A DNA stretch of 64,000 nt from Termitidicoccus mucosus (GCF_038725785.1 NZ_CP109796.1:6324501-6388500); one strand, 5' to 3'; shown: positions 33,978-44,303, counted from the first letter of the stretch. A program made the numbers and translations. The notes: a model not told the origin generated them from the letters alone.

Positions 33978-35117
33978 TCATTCCGTGATTTTATAACGGC
34001 GGATATAAAGTGCGTCATCAAAGCGGGTGGGGCCGGCCTCGTAGAATATTCCCAGGGTGCCGTCGCCGAAAATAGCCATGTCGGAATAAGCGGACGGACC
34101 CCGCTGGACCATGGACGTCTTTTTCCACGTCGCGCAGTCGTCCTCGCTGATCCAGAGCGTGAGATCGCGGCGCGCGGATTTGTCTTTCCGGCCTTTGGCG
34201 ATGCCGGAAGGGCTCACGTAGATTTGTATGAATTTTCCGCTTTTAAGAGGATAGGGAATGATGCTGACTTGGTTGACAGGCTCTGGCAGTCGGCGGTCAA
34301 TATGCACGACGCTCCAGCTTTCGCCCCCGTCTTCGCTGAGGGCATAACCGCGGCCTTGCGTGTTCATGTTGTTGCGGATGGTCATATAGAGCCGCCCATC
34401 GTTCAACTCGGTGATCATGCATTCGTTTCCATCGGGTCCGCCGGCCGTTTCAGCCTCGGTGGTTTTGCCGGCTGTCCAAGTCTTGCCGTGGTCATCGCTA
34501 TAGATTGCGAAGCTTTTGCTGCCGCCGGGAAAACGGTCGTCCGCCTTGATCGCGGCGTAGGCGGGAATGAGGAGGCGGCCTTTATATTTCCCCTTGGTCA
34601 GTTGAATGCCGCGGCCGGGGCCGGTGGCGTAGAACTTGCCGTGACGCTCGTCCCGGAGGGTGGATGAGAGGTTTGCGGGCGTGCCCCACGTGCCGCCGTT
34701 GTCATTGCTCGAGGTGGCCCAGACTTCATGGTTTTGCACGCAAAAGAAGAGCCAGATCGCTCCGGTCTCCCCGTCGAGCACGACGCAGGGATTCCCCACG
34801 GTCTTTTCGCCGGCGGCGTGGATCAACTGCGGCTTGGACCAGGTGACACCGTTGTCCGAACTGCGGCGCATGAGGATGTTCGTGGTGGCTTGGTCCGCGG
34901 CGCTGCCTATGCGTCCCTCCGCGATGGCCAGCGTATGTTTGCCATCCCTGGTTGTCACCATGCATGGTATTTTATAGATAAAATAGCCGTCCGTGCCCTT
35001 CTCGAATAGTTTTTGAGGAGTGCCTAGTGCCTGAAATTTCGGAGCCGCGTCAAGGCTGCCGGCTATGAATGCGACAAGGCAGAGGGCGATCAGGGAGCGA
35101 AACAAGTGCGTGTTCAT
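33978..35117 (-). CDS. Secreted sialidase (BNR repeat, GH33-like)
   Basis: A 379-residue protein with a signal peptide (MNTHLFRSLIALCLVAFIAGSLDAA). It has the sialidase YKIPCMVTTRDG strand (the FRIP-type motif with its Arg replaced here by Lys), the catalytic-type EGR (AIAEGRIG), and several Asp boxes: SSDNGVTWSKP, SNDNGGTWG, YSDDHGKTWTAG and SEDGGESWS. A late RRDLTLWISEDD and a Tyr-containing GPSAYSDMAIFGDG match the C-terminal active-site Tyr region. It should remove terminal sialic acid from glycoconjugates outside the cytoplasm. It lies upstream of the Tat-exported oxidoreductase in the same direction and is closely similar to the first 390 residues of the gene at 46632. Confidence 0.9.
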   Translation of the reverse strand: MNTHLFRSLIALCLVAFIAGSLDAAPKFQALGTPQKLFEKGTDGYFIYKIPCMVTTRDGKHTLAIAEGRIGSAADQATTNILMRRSSDNGVTWSKPQLIHAAGEKTVGNPCVVLDGETGAIWLFFCVQNHEVWATSSNDNGGTWGTPANLSSTLRDERHGKFYATGPGRGIQLTKGKYKGRLLIPAYAAIKADDRFPGGSKSFAIYSDDHGKTWTAGKTTEAETAGGPDGNECMITELNDGRLYMTIRNNMNTQGRGYALSEDGGESWSVVHIDRRLPEPVNQVSIIPYPLKSGKFIQIYVSPSGIAKGRKDKSARRDLTLWISEDDCATWKKTSMVQRGPSAYSDMAIFGDGTLGIFYEAGPTRFDDALYIRRYKITE

Positions 35118-35210
35118 GGCTTGTGGGAATGGATGTGGTTTATTTGTCGTTAGCCGGCGGGTGCATGCCGGCTCCGGGAAAAACAGGCATGGCCCGGGAG
35201 TGCCGGATGT

Positions 35211-38200
35211 TTACCACATCCAGCGCACATTTGCGTTGACCGTGTGGCGATCGTAATCACGGGACATTTCATAATCGTAGGAAAGACCGATCGTCGCGTT
35301 CAACGTGACGGCGACACGCAGGCCGAGGCCGATCATGATGGCGCTCTCGGAGTATTTGTCGCCCTCCACAAGAAAACGGGTGGAGTCGCTCGCATAATAT
35401 CCGGCGATTTTGGGAACATCGTCGGTCAAATTGTATTTCCAGCCGAAAAACAGGTCGAACACGCCTTCCTGGCCGCGCGGGGTGGTGAAGCCGTGCGTGG
35501 CCTGCAGGCGCACGAGGCTTTGCAGGCGGTCGGCGCTGAAGTCGTCGATGATCAGGGCGCCGTTGGGATTGTCCTCTGCGGGCGTGGCCAGTCCGGCTCC
35601 GTCCTCCCGGTGCTCGGAAAAGTCGAAGTTCATATAATGAAGCGAAACGGCGGGCTTGATCGCGCCGCGTTCCCATGAGGCGAGCATGACGCCGATCTCG
35701 GCGGAGGCCCCCGTGGCGAGCGCGCGGTAGGATCCCTTGATGCGTCTGGTGCCGTCGAGGCGGTCCGTGTCGGCCTTCGATGTTCCGATCATGGCGTCGG
35801 CCGCGAAGTAGAATTTGCCGAGGCGCGCCACGCCATAAATGCCGCCTTGCGGGATGTTGGCATCCGTGCGGGCGTCGTTGTCGGTGTTGATGGTCGTGTT
35901 GCCATAGCCGAAGTAGGCGCCCAGCAGGAGATGGTCGGAGACAAGCGTGTCATAGCCGGCGACCATTCCATAGGTTTCGTCCTTGAAACCGACCTTGCCG
36001 GCGTCGCCATTATAATCGGCGAAGGTGCCGACCGCCTTGATCCAGATGGTGCTGAGCGGGTCCACTTCCCTGCGGTCCAGCATGGGCATGAGGAAACTTT
36101 CGCTGATGCGCGAATAGACGGCGTTCATCGAGGCTCCGATGGCATTGAAGGTGGCGGTGATGTCCTTGCCGGGGTTTATTTCCTGGCCGATGGTCGAGAC
36201 GGTGAGTTGCCCGTTGGAATAATTGAGGATGGTGTCGGTGTTGGGGCCGGCGTCGAACGTATAGTCGCCGCCGCCAAAGACCGGCGTCTCGATGAGGGTG
36301 TAGGTATCGGACGGCAGGTCGCCGCCGAGCGCGATGATCGCGCCGTTCTTGGCGGTCACCGAACCGGTCACGGTGAGCAGGGGAGTGCCGGTTGGGGTGA
36401 AGCCCGTGAAGACAATGGTGCCGCCATCGAGCTCAAGGCTTCCGGCCTGGGTGCCGGGGATGCCGACATTCAGCGTGCCGCCCGACCTCACAGACACCGC
36501 GGAGGCGGCGCCTCCGAGCGCATGGATGCCGCCCGCCGTGACATTGGCCCCGGAGGCGATATTGAAGCCGGCGAGCGAGTTGCTGCCTGAGAAGACCAGG
36601 CCGTTGCCCGCGGCCGTGAGCACTCCGGTGGTGCTGGTGATGCGCCCCCTGAGCGTGGCAGCGGCCCCCACGTTGGTGACGGTGAAATTATTGGCCCCGG
36701 CGTCGATGGCGTTTTCTATTTCCAAACCGCCGCCGACGGCGAGCGTGGTGTCATTGGCGGCGATGGTGAGTTGATTGGCGCCGAGCGCCCGGTTGTGCTG
36801 AAGCAGCAGGGTGCCCGCTGCGAGCCGGGTTCCGGCCTGGGCGTTTTCTTTGGAGAGGGCCAGCGTGCCGCTGCCGATTTTCACCAGCGTGCCGCCGGAG
36901 ATGTTGTCCGTCGCGCTGCCGCCGGTCTGTTCAAGGAGGTGACTGCCGGTGTCGATCGTGGAGGACTTGCCGCTTTCAATGACGACCTTTGTGGAGAATT
37001 GTGTGCTGGCGGCGGCTCGCAGTGTGCCCGATTCATTGAGTATGATCGCCGATCCGCCGGCCTGAATCTGGTCCCCCCGGGTGAATGCAAGCACGCCGCT
37101 GTTGATTTCTATGCCGCCCTTGAAGTCGTTGCCGCCGGTGTTGGCAAATGAGAGCGTGCCGGTGCCGTTTTTGATGAGTTTGCCGGTGCCGGCCTGGACC
37201 GCAGCCTCGGCATCGACACCCGTTTGATAGGCATTGCCCGTGATGCCGCCCGCGCCGTTGAACGTGACGGTGCTCGTGCCGTCAACGGTCATTCCGGTGA
37301 CGGAGACGCTTCCGGCAATATCGATGGTCTGGCTGCCCGCCGCGGAGCCGGGGAACTGCACCATGTCGCCGGAGGCAAACTGGGAAATGTCCTGTTCCGT
37401 AACGGTGGCCTTTTCCCAGTTGGATGCGGAGGTGTTCCAGGTATTGCCGCCGGAGCCCGTCCATCTGACCACTTGTGATTTGGCCGTCCAGACGCTGAGA
37501 AGGAAATCCGTGCCGTCGGTGATCCGCGCGGCGCCTGACCGGCCGCTTTCGCTGACGACTCCGCCGTTAAGGGCGTATTGGAGCGAGCCGCCGGTGGTGA
37601 GCCCTGTATATAGCGAGACCGTGCCGAGATTATAGGTGCCGGTGGCGAACCCCTGCATGTTGAGCGTATTCAGGCCCGAGGCACTGATGGCGGTCGTCTG
37701 CAGTTTGGAACTGGTGCCGTTGACCGCGACGTAGGACAGGGTGGCATTGGCGAGCACAAGCTGGCCGTCGATGACGAGTGTGCCCGAGTCGCTGAAGCCG
37801 CCGACCTGGATGGTGGCGCCGGCGGTCGCGGTCACGATGACGCCGCCCGCGCCATCGGTGATGGCGCCCTCTCCGCCGAGAACGGCGGCCGCGCCAATGG
37901 AAAACAACCCGTTGAGTTTCGCGTCCGCCTGGCCGAGAAGCAAACGCCCCGCCTGAATGTCAATCGTGCCCTTCCACAGCGAGTTGTCCGAGTTCAACAC
38001 CAAGTCGCCTCCGCCCTTCTTGGTGAATGCCGCCGTATTGTCGGCGCTGGCGATGGAATCAATGCCTGTGTCCGCCGTGCCGCCCGCCCCAATCGTGAGC
38101 GTGCCGCTGGAAGCGATGTCGAAGATGCTTTGGGCGCCGGCGACCGAATACAGGAAACCTCCGGTGCCGCTGACAGCGGTGTTGCCGGTGTAATTGATGG

Positions 38201-39215
38201 CGGTGCCCGTGGTGACGAACAGAGTCAGCGAGGCGGTGCCGGTGAATTGCTGGATGGCTCCGCCGGTCTTGGCTGCGGTGTTGCTGGTGAATATTATGTT
38301 GGTGCCGGTAAAGGCGCTTTCATTGCCGACCGCTCCGGCGAAGCCTACGGAGTAATTGCCGGTGAACTGGGTTTCGGAAAGATTAACCGCGGCTGATGGG
38401 CGCACATAAATGGCGCCGCCATCGCGGTTGGACGAGCTGGCCTGGGTGTCCGTGTTGCTTATAAAAACCAAGCCGGCGCCCTCGAAGGTGCCCGAGCCGA
38501 CCGTGACCGCCCCTCCGTATATCGCGGAGTTGTTTTGAAATGTTCCAGTGCGCAAGACGGTCAGCGTCTTTTGGCTATATATGGCCCCGCCGTATTGCGC
38601 GCCGATGTTGCCAATAAACGTCAGGTTTGTGCCGGTGAACGCCCCCGTGGTATTGATGCTTAACGCGCCCGCGTGCGTTGCCTTGTTGTTTTCAAACCGG
38701 CTGTTTATCAGCGTCATGCTCCCCCCCTCATGGGATACCGTTCCATAATTAGCCGATGAATTGCTGGTAAAGAGCAGATCGGAGCCAGTGAATACACCCA
38801 AATTGGCCACGGCGGAGGCGTTTGAGCTGGCCTTGTTGCCAGTGAAGGTACCGCCCGAAAGCATGACGATACCCCCGGCCGAATTATAAACCGCGCCGCC
38901 CGCCCCGTTGGATGTCGCATTGGCCTCAAACAAAAAATTCGAACCCAGAAGCGTGCCTCCGGTGTTGACCAGAACCGCCCCGCCTTTGCCGGAACTGGCT
39001 GTGTTCGTGTTGCTGGCGATGATGCTTCCCGTCACATCCAGCGTGACGCCGTCGGCGACAGTGATGGCGGAGGCGGCGGCCAGTTGACACGGTGTGAGCA
39101 GGGCGAGAAGGGCGAGGGTCGCGCCGCTGATAACACCGGCGGACCGGAATTGTCCGCCGGGGATTTGCGACATCATGTCGCGAGCGGGAGTAATCGGGGA
39201 TGTTTTCATAATCAT
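35211..39215 (-). CDS. Type V autotransporter with right-handed beta-helix passenger
   Basis: A 1334-residue outer-membrane protein. A long signal peptide ends near LLTPCQLAAASA. The passenger (about 45-1040) is made of repeats such as GGAVYNSAGGIVMLSGGTFT and later PATR-type units (LIKNGTGTLSFANTGG; LVKIGSGTLALSKENAQAGT), which form a beta-helix. The last 280 residues are an autotransporter barrel (WIKAVGTFADYNGDAGKVGF; VAGYDTLVSDHLLLGAYFGY) ending in VNANVRWMW, with the aromatic C-terminal residue needed for barrel insertion. No protease motif was seen in the passenger, so an adhesin or surface-structure role is likely. It lies between the first sialidase and the TonB receptor. Confidence 0.92.
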   Translation of the reverse strand: MIMKTSPITPARDMMSQIPGGQFRSAGVISGATLALLALLTPCQLAAASAITVADGVTLDVTGSIIASNTNTASSGKGGAVLVNTGGTLLGSNFLFEANATSNGAGGAVYNSAGGIVMLSGGTFTGNKASSNASAVANLGVFTGSDLLFTSNSSANYGTVSHEGGSMTLINSRFENNKATHAGALSINTTGAFTGTNLTFIGNIGAQYGGAIYSQKTLTVLRTGTFQNNSAIYGGAVTVGSGTFEGAGLVFISNTDTQASSSNRDGGAIYVRPSAAVNLSETQFTGNYSVGFAGAVGNESAFTGTNIIFTSNTAAKTGGAIQQFTGTASLTLFVTTGTAINYTGNTAVSGTGGFLYSVAGAQSIFDIASSGTLTIGAGGTADTGIDSIASADNTAAFTKKGGGDLVLNSDNSLWKGTIDIQAGRLLLGQADAKLNGLFSIGAAAVLGGEGAITDGAGGVIVTATAGATIQVGGFSDSGTLVIDGQLVLANATLSYVAVNGTSSKLQTTAISASGLNTLNMQGFATGTYNLGTVSLYTGLTTGGSLQYALNGGVVSESGRSGAARITDGTDFLLSVWTAKSQVVRWTGSGGNTWNTSASNWEKATVTEQDISQFASGDMVQFPGSAAGSQTIDIAGSVSVTGMTVDGTSTVTFNGAGGITGNAYQTGVDAEAAVQAGTGKLIKNGTGTLSFANTGGNDFKGGIEINSGVLAFTRGDQIQAGGSAIILNESGTLRAAASTQFSTKVVIESGKSSTIDTGSHLLEQTGGSATDNISGGTLVKIGSGTLALSKENAQAGTRLAAGTLLLQHNRALGANQLTIAANDTTLAVGGGLEIENAIDAGANNFTVTNVGAAATLRGRITSTTGVLTAAGNGLVFSGSNSLAGFNIASGANVTAGGIHALGGAASAVSVRSGGTLNVGIPGTQAGSLELDGGTIVFTGFTPTGTPLLTVTGSVTAKNGAIIALGGDLPSDTYTLIETPVFGGGDYTFDAGPNTDTILNYSNGQLTVSTIGQEINPGKDITATFNAIGASMNAVYSRISESFLMPMLDRREVDPLSTIWIKAVGTFADYNGDAGKVGFKDETYGMVAGYDTLVSDHLLLGAYFGYGNTTINTDNDARTDANIPQGGIYGVARLGKFYFAADAMIGTSKADTDRLDGTRRIKGSYRALATGASAEIGVMLASWERGAIKPAVSLHYMNFDFSEHREDGAGLATPAEDNPNGALIIDDFSADRLQSLVRLQATHGFTTPRGQEGVFDLFFGWKYNLTDDVPKIAGYYASDSTRFLVEGDKYSESAIMIGLGLRVAVTLNATIGLSYDYEMSRDYDRHTVNANVRWMW

Positions 39216-39256
39216 GAGGAGTTGCCTTTGATGGGTTTAAATGCGGATCAGTGAAA

Positions 39257-41497
39257 TCAGAAACGGGAGCCGAGGCCGAGTATCCACGTGCGCGGATCGG
39301 CCACGCGGACGTAAATGTTTCGGGCGTTGCTGATGTTGTATTGGTCGGTGAGGTTTTTGACCTGAAGCGAGATTTGGAACCGCTTTTTCTTCATCCGTAT
39401 CTCGTAGGACGCGCCAGCGGTGATGTTGATAAAGGTGGGGATGCGCCACTCGGGCTCCGGAGACGATGCGTTTACGCCGGACATCGAGGAATCGCGCCAC
39501 TGGTAGCCGAATCGGAACGAAAGCCCCTTCAGCGGCCCCTGCTTCAACTGGTAGCGGGTGAACAGCGAGACGCCGTGCAGCGGCACGTTGTAGCGCCGGT
39601 CACCTGTCCTCTTGTCTATGCAATGGGTGTAGGCATAGCCGCCGTAAATCTGCCACACGGGCGTGACGTTCCAATGGGCGATGAATTCCACCCCCCGGCT
39701 GCGGATTCCGTCCGTCGTTATATAATAATCCGTATCATCGCCATCCACCAGCTCCGGCTCGTTTTTTATCTGGATGCTGTAGGCGCTGAACATGGCCGAG
39801 AACTTGTCCTTATACACATACTTTATCCCGCCTTCATACTGGTCCCCCTCCCGCGACTTCAACATGCTGCCGTCACGAGCCAGGGTGAAATTGGGCGAAT
39901 AAGTGGTGTTGTTGTTCAGATACAGGGTCCACGCCTTGTCGCGGGTGAAATGATATACAAGGCCGAGGCTGTGCGTGGTGGACTCTTCCTCGACAAAATC
40001 GGTGCGGACAGGATTGTAGCGCATGTTTATCGTGTTGCGCCGGTTGTCGATGTATTTAAAGCCGGTCTGGATGAAGAACCGCTCCTCGAACATGGAAATG
40101 AGGTCGTTGATGTAGTAGGCCGGAAGATACATCGTTTGCAGAGAGTTGGGGTTCGCGTTTTTCAGCTTCGAGCGGTTTTTATATTCCTCCGGCACGGGGC
40201 GCGGCTCGTGATTGAAAAGGTCGATCTTGGGATACTCGCCCGCAGTGGATTCGCGCCGGTAGGAGCGCCGCTCCTGCCGGTCCCAGCTCCAGCCGCCGAT
40301 GATTTGATGCTTCAGCCCCCAGGTATTGATTTTCGCCACCAATTCGTTGCGCGTGCGGACATTCTTATAGTCGTAATCGTAGAAACGGTAGATGGGGGAC
40401 AGCCACACGGTCGTGGGATCGCTGGTCCTGTCGAGGTTGGTGAACCCGGATGAGGGGTAAACCTCGTTTTGGTAGGCATTTTTGAATTCGTAACCGAACA
40501 TGGACCGGAACATCAGGTGGTTGGAAAACTCGTGGCGGAAATCCGCGTAAATCACGTCGCGGGTATTTTCACGAAGGTCGTCGGCATCGTTCAGGCGGCG
40601 GCGGGGATCGACGGCACGCCACGAGCCATTGGCCATTTGCATGGCGAAGGGATTTCCGCCAAGCACGGGGAAGCCGACATTGGCGACGCTTTCTTGGACC
40701 TGATGCGTGTATTCGGCGATCAGCACGGTGCGGTGGGCGATCTGCCAAGTGAACGTGGGGGCGATGGCCCAGGCGCTTTTGGTGTTGCTACGCGCATCCT
40801 CGCCGTTGGCCCACAAGGCATTCAGCCTGAAGGCCAGGCGCCGTTTTATGACCGGGGTGTTGAAATCGATTTTCGAGAGAAAATAGCCGTTGGAATCATA
40901 GGTCATGTTCATACGGGTGGCGGTTTTGAACATGGCTTTCTTGGACACGAGATTCATGGTGCCGCCAAACGCGCCGGCCCCGTAAAGCACGGCGTTGGGT
41001 CCCTTCAGGATTTCGGCGCGTTCAGTCGTGACCAGCATTTGTTTGCCATACCCCGCCTCCATCGGAAATCCATTGTAATAGCTGCCGACCTGGTCTGTCG
41101 AACCGCTGCCGATGCCGCGCATGTTGAAACTGTCGTCCTCGCTCACCGTCTGCACGGAAGGATCATACATGACGAAATCGTCAAACGACTCGGCCAGCAA
41201 ATCATCCAGAAATTCCTGGTTGAAAACGAGGATGCTTTGGGGGATGTCGCTTATGGGGACATTCAGGCGCGTGGCGCTCTCGGAATTTGTCGAGAGATAG
41301 CCGACATCCCTGTCGGAAGTGACATCAAACACGCTCATCTGGATGACTTCATCGGCGGATGAGGGCTGCGCATTCCCGGCGGTTTCTGAAGTGAGCCGGG
41401 ACTGGGCCTGGACAAACGCCGGAAAAACAAGCGTCAGTATGCAGAGCAATTTCAAGGCATTCAAGAACGAGCACATCGTCAGGATGGAGGTATTCAT
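39257..41497 (-). CDS. TonB-dependent receptor
   Basis: A 746-residue receptor. The start at 41497 gives a signal peptide (MNTSILTMCSFLNALKLLCI to VQAQS). A TonB box-like DEVIQMSVFDVTS follows, then a plug domain (SATRLNVPISDIPQSILVFN; FNMRGIGSGSTDQVGSYYNG; AEILKGPNAVLYGAGAFGG) and a 22-strand-type barrel ending RTWILGLGSRF with terminal Phe. The frame is open for 22 more codons upstream, but those lack signal-peptide features. The plug resembles siderophore/ferric-type receptors (FhuE/FecA group) more than SusC proteins, so its ligand could be an iron chelate or a sugar. A palindromic operator-like site (41603-41621) lies about 105 bases upstream. Confidence 0.92.
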   Translation of the reverse strand: MNTSILTMCSFLNALKLLCILTLVFPAFVQAQSRLTSETAGNAQPSSADEVIQMSVFDVTSDRDVGYLSTNSESATRLNVPISDIPQSILVFNQEFLDDLLAESFDDFVMYDPSVQTVSEDDSFNMRGIGSGSTDQVGSYYNGFPMEAGYGKQMLVTTERAEILKGPNAVLYGAGAFGGTMNLVSKKAMFKTATRMNMTYDSNGYFLSKIDFNTPVIKRRLAFRLNALWANGEDARSNTKSAWAIAPTFTWQIAHRTVLIAEYTHQVQESVANVGFPVLGGNPFAMQMANGSWRAVDPRRRLNDADDLRENTRDVIYADFRHEFSNHLMFRSMFGYEFKNAYQNEVYPSSGFTNLDRTSDPTTVWLSPIYRFYDYDYKNVRTRNELVAKINTWGLKHQIIGGWSWDRQERRSYRRESTAGEYPKIDLFNHEPRPVPEEYKNRSKLKNANPNSLQTMYLPAYYINDLISMFEERFFIQTGFKYIDNRRNTINMRYNPVRTDFVEEESTTHSLGLVYHFTRDKAWTLYLNNNTTYSPNFTLARDGSMLKSREGDQYEGGIKYVYKDKFSAMFSAYSIQIKNEPELVDGDDTDYYITTDGIRSRGVEFIAHWNVTPVWQIYGGYAYTHCIDKRTGDRRYNVPLHGVSLFTRYQLKQGPLKGLSFRFGYQWRDSSMSGVNASSPEPEWRIPTFINITAGASYEIRMKKKRFQISLQVKNLTDQYNISNARNIYVRVADPRTWILGLGSRF

Positions 41498-41602
41498 ATG
41501 AATTATTGAGAGTAGCTGGGGAAGGAAAGGGCGGGATAAAATCGGCGAGGAAACGGGACCCATCCAATCAATGCCGGACGGCAGGCATCAAATTCAAAGG
41601 TG

Positions 41603-41621
41603 TGGTCTAATAAACAGACAG
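41603..41621. promoter_or_regulatory. Operator-like palindrome, site 1 (TGGTCT-N7-AGACAG)
   Basis: The 19-base TGGTCTAATAAACAGACAG is one of three sites in this cluster sharing the half-site TGGTCT and its complement AGACCA seven bases apart. It lies between the regulator gene (ends 41686) and the TonB receptor (starts 41497), in the position of the receptor's promoter. The right half has two changes from the consensus. Confidence 0.55.
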
Positions 41622-41685
41622 GGCCTGGCGCGCTGATGTTTTCGGTTATATAATATTTATTGGAGATGCTTCATGATGCCTTGTG

Positions 41686-42768
41686 TCAGTTGATGCTCTT
41701 CAGGCTCCGTCCTTCTAGAAAATCCGGCAGCAGGCGTTTCTTTATGTGCGGTGGAAGCGTGTGTTCTCTCATTTGCTGGAGCATACGCACGAGATGCTTG
41801 GCAAATACGTTGGCTGATGTGATGTAACGGGCGGGTTCGGGGACGCATTGCGCCAGATATGGTTCGTGCTGGGCAAGTATCACCGAGACATCGCGTGGCA
41901 CCAGGAATCCCCGCTGCGCCAGGTGCCCACTGGCAGTTACCCAATCTTTTGACGGCATAAGGAAAAGCGCGGTCGGCCGTTTGGCACGGGCAAACAGCCT
42001 GTCCACCACCCGGCAGATGCTTTCGACCGTCTCTTCGTGGTATTCGACGGCATAATCGACATCTCCGTGTCTTGTTAATATTTCCCGGAACCCCGCCTCG
42101 CATGCGATGACACCGGCGTTGTTGGGGATTCCGCAGATCATCGCTATGCGTCGATGCCCGCGACTTAACAGCATGCCGGCGGCGTGCCGTCCTACTTTCC
42201 AATGATCATAGTCAAGCGAGGGAATGGCAATACCGTCAAATATCGACCCTGCCAGAATTACGGGCAATCCTGACTGCTGAAACCAGCTTTGCATGATATG
42301 CGTGCTCCGCACCGGCAACCAGCATTCGCGAGGATGCCGGTGTGTGAGTTCCTCAAGCGCCTTGGCCCCGTCTTTTTGATAATAGCGCGGACTTTCATGG
42401 AGATCGAGACGCGCACCCATTTTTTGCAGGCGGTCCCTTGCCATATCCAGCCAAAGCGTCAGGAAGTTGCGTTGCTGCCAAAGCGGGCTTGGAAGAATGC
42501 AGGCCACCCGCCATTCCTTGGTGTGCAAAGGGTGTTCTCGCTTGGATAATGTTATTTTGCTGGCCAGTCCTTTTTCGATACGGATAAGTTTTTCCTTTGC
42601 CAGCATTGCCAGCGCGGTCCGCAACGTGGAGCGGCTCACCTGCAACGAGGTGCTGAGTTGACGCTCGCCGGGAAGAGTGGACAACCAGCGGCCGGACATG
42701 ATGCCATCCCGAATAACGTCCGCGGTTTGCGCCGCCAGTGGAAGACGTTGAGGGATGATATTATTCAT
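41686..42768 (-). CDS. GntR-type winged-helix regulator with LacI-type ligand-binding domain
   Basis: A 360-residue transcription factor. Residues 1-75 are a winged helix of the GntR type (QTADVIRDGIMSGRWLSTLP, then GERQLSTSLQVSRSTLRTAL with the recognition helix). Residues of about 85-360 form a periplasmic-binding-like sensor related to LacI/PurR (ARDRLQKMGARLDLHESPRY; MLLSRGHRRIAMICGIPNNA; VPRDVSVILAQHEPYL). The start at 42768 is chosen as the first ATG that leaves a normal N-terminus before the wing. It lies within the sialidase/receptor cluster and is the obvious candidate to bind the three TGGTCT-N7-AGACCA sites, probably responding to a sugar. Confidence 0.9.
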   Translation of the reverse strand: MNNIIPQRLPLAAQTADVIRDGIMSGRWLSTLPGERQLSTSLQVSRSTLRTALAMLAKEKLIRIEKGLASKITLSKREHPLHTKEWRVACILPSPLWQQRNFLTLWLDMARDRLQKMGARLDLHESPRYYQKDGAKALEELTHRHPRECWLPVRSTHIMQSWFQQSGLPVILAGSIFDGIAIPSLDYDHWKVGRHAAGMLLSRGHRRIAMICGIPNNAGVIACEAGFREILTRHGDVDYAVEYHEETVESICRVVDRLFARAKRPTALFLMPSKDWVTASGHLAQRGFLVPRDVSVILAQHEPYLAQCVPEPARYITSANVFAKHLVRMLQQMREHTLPPHIKKRLLPDFLEGRSLKSIN

Positions 42769-43075
42769 GGAGAGCGGCGAGCTCCTTTGTCCATTCGCTG
42801 CAGCTCTTCGCCAGCCCTTATCCAATGGCAGGAAAAGGTTTTGGATTTAGGGGAAGGGATTCTTCGGATCCGTGTCCGCCATGGCCGCCATAAGCAAGAT
42901 CTCCGCAGTTTTCTACCTGCGGGGGAAGAGTGCCCGATGGACACGCCCTCGGGATCACAATGGGATGCCTTGTATTACTTAGAGCTACGCAAAAATAGCG
43001 TATGCCTTGTATCTGTCCGATGGCGCGAGAGCGTCGGGGGGTAAGGACATGATTATAATTATCTTATGTGATAAA
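42769..43075. other. Intergenic region upstream of the regulator
   Basis: A 307-base gap between the end of the oxidoreductase gene at 43076 and the regulator start. It should contain the regulator promoter. No copy of the TGGTCT-N7-AGACCA site is present, so there is no sign that the regulator controls itself through that site. No gene or clear repeat is seen. Confidence 0.35.
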
Positions 43076-44245
43076 TTATGCCAGTCTGCGCGCCTCGGAC
43101 TGCGCGCGCAAACAAAGCTCAGCCGCCTTGAAAGCATGCGTTTGGGTCATGGCATTTTCAGTGCGGTTCAGGCAATCAAGAATCAGTTGTCCAAAGAAAG
43201 GAAAACCTACTTTCCCCGTCACCTCCATGTGGTGCTCGCCTTTTTCATCGACGAGATAGACATGATTGCCCGATTTTTCCCGGGCGATGTCCGCGTATTT
43301 TCTCAGTTCTATATAGCCTTTTGTCCCCAGTATCACAGTGCGGCCATCACCCCAGGTGCCGAGGCCGTCGGGTGTGAACCAATCAACGCGGATATAATTT
43401 GTCGCTCCGTTGTCGCCCATGAGCGTGGCCTGTCCAAAGTCCTCAAGCTCGGGGGTGTCGGGATTGGCGAAGTTGCCGACTGATGCCTCGATTACCGAGG
43501 CATCAGTCGCACCGCTGTAATATAAGAATTGCTCGAACTGGTGGCTGCCGATATCGCAGAGGATGCCGCCGTATTTTTCGTGCTCAAAAAACCATGTCGG
43601 GCGCTTTTCCTTGGTCAGGCGATGCGGTCCGAGGCCGAGTACCTGAATGATGCGGCCAATGGCTCCGCCATGAACCAGCTCGCCGGCAAACATCGCGGCC
43701 TCGACGTGCAGCCGCTCGCTGTAATAAACCATGTATTTGCGCCCCGTTTTCGCCACGACAGCGCGGGCTTCCTCAAGTTGCGCCATGGTCGTGAACGGCG
43801 TCTTGTCCGTAAAATAATCTTTGCCCGCCTCCATGACGCAGCAGCCGAGCGGGCCGCGCAGATTGGGGACGGCGGCTGCCGCGACGAGCTTGATATCCGG
43901 CTGGCTGAGTATTTCATCCAAGGAGCGTGCCGCCTTTGCCTGGGGGAATCGCCTCTGAAAGGAAGCGACACGCTTGGGATCGGGATCATAGACCCATTTC
44001 AGGTCAGCTCCGGCTTCGGTGAGCGCGTTGCACATGCCGTTGATGTGTCCGTGATCGAGATGCGTGGCGGCAAAGGCAAATTCCCCAGGTTTTACGACAG
44101 GACTCGGTTTGCCTTTCGGGGCATAGTTCATGCCGTCGGCTGTCTGGACGGCGGCTCCCTTCAGTCCGAGGGCGTTGAGCGCAAGCGCGGATGCGCCTGC
44201 GGCTCCGGTGGCAAGGAAATTGCGGCGATTTAATTGGAGAGTCAT
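43076..44245 (-). CDS. Exported Gfo/Idh/MocA-family oxidoreductase (Tat signal), second copy
   Basis: A 389-residue protein starting with a twin-arginine signal (LNRRNFLATGAAGASALALN). The Rossmann part is less regular than in the paralogue at 32507: EFAFAATHLDHGHINGMCNA, then LKWVYDPDPKRVASFQRRFP. The family Lys motif is DKTPFTTMAQLEEA in place of EKPF, and the active-site region is ILCDIGSHQFEQFLYYSGA. The presence of both export signal and cofactor fold suggests a periplasmic enzyme with tightly held NAD(P). It is read leftward, 58 bases after the polysaccharide deacetylase gene, so the two may share a transcript starting at operator site 2. Confidence 0.87.
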   Translation of the reverse strand: MTLQLNRRNFLATGAAGASALALNALGLKGAAVQTADGMNYAPKGKPSPVVKPGEFAFAATHLDHGHINGMCNALTEAGADLKWVYDPDPKRVASFQRRFPQAKAARSLDEILSQPDIKLVAAAAVPNLRGPLGCCVMEAGKDYFTDKTPFTTMAQLEEARAVVAKTGRKYMVYYSERLHVEAAMFAGELVHGGAIGRIIQVLGLGPHRLTKEKRPTWFFEHEKYGGILCDIGSHQFEQFLYYSGATDASVIEASVGNFANPDTPELEDFGQATLMGDNGATNYIRVDWFTPDGLGTWGDGRTVILGTKGYIELRKYADIAREKSGNHVYLVDEKGEHHMEVTGKVGFPFFGQLILDCLNRTENAMTQTHAFKAAELCLRAQSEARRLA

Positions 44246-44303
44246 GGCGGGTATTTTAAATGAATTTCAAGCGCCCTTCAATGGCCAGGCTTGGGGATGG
44301 CAC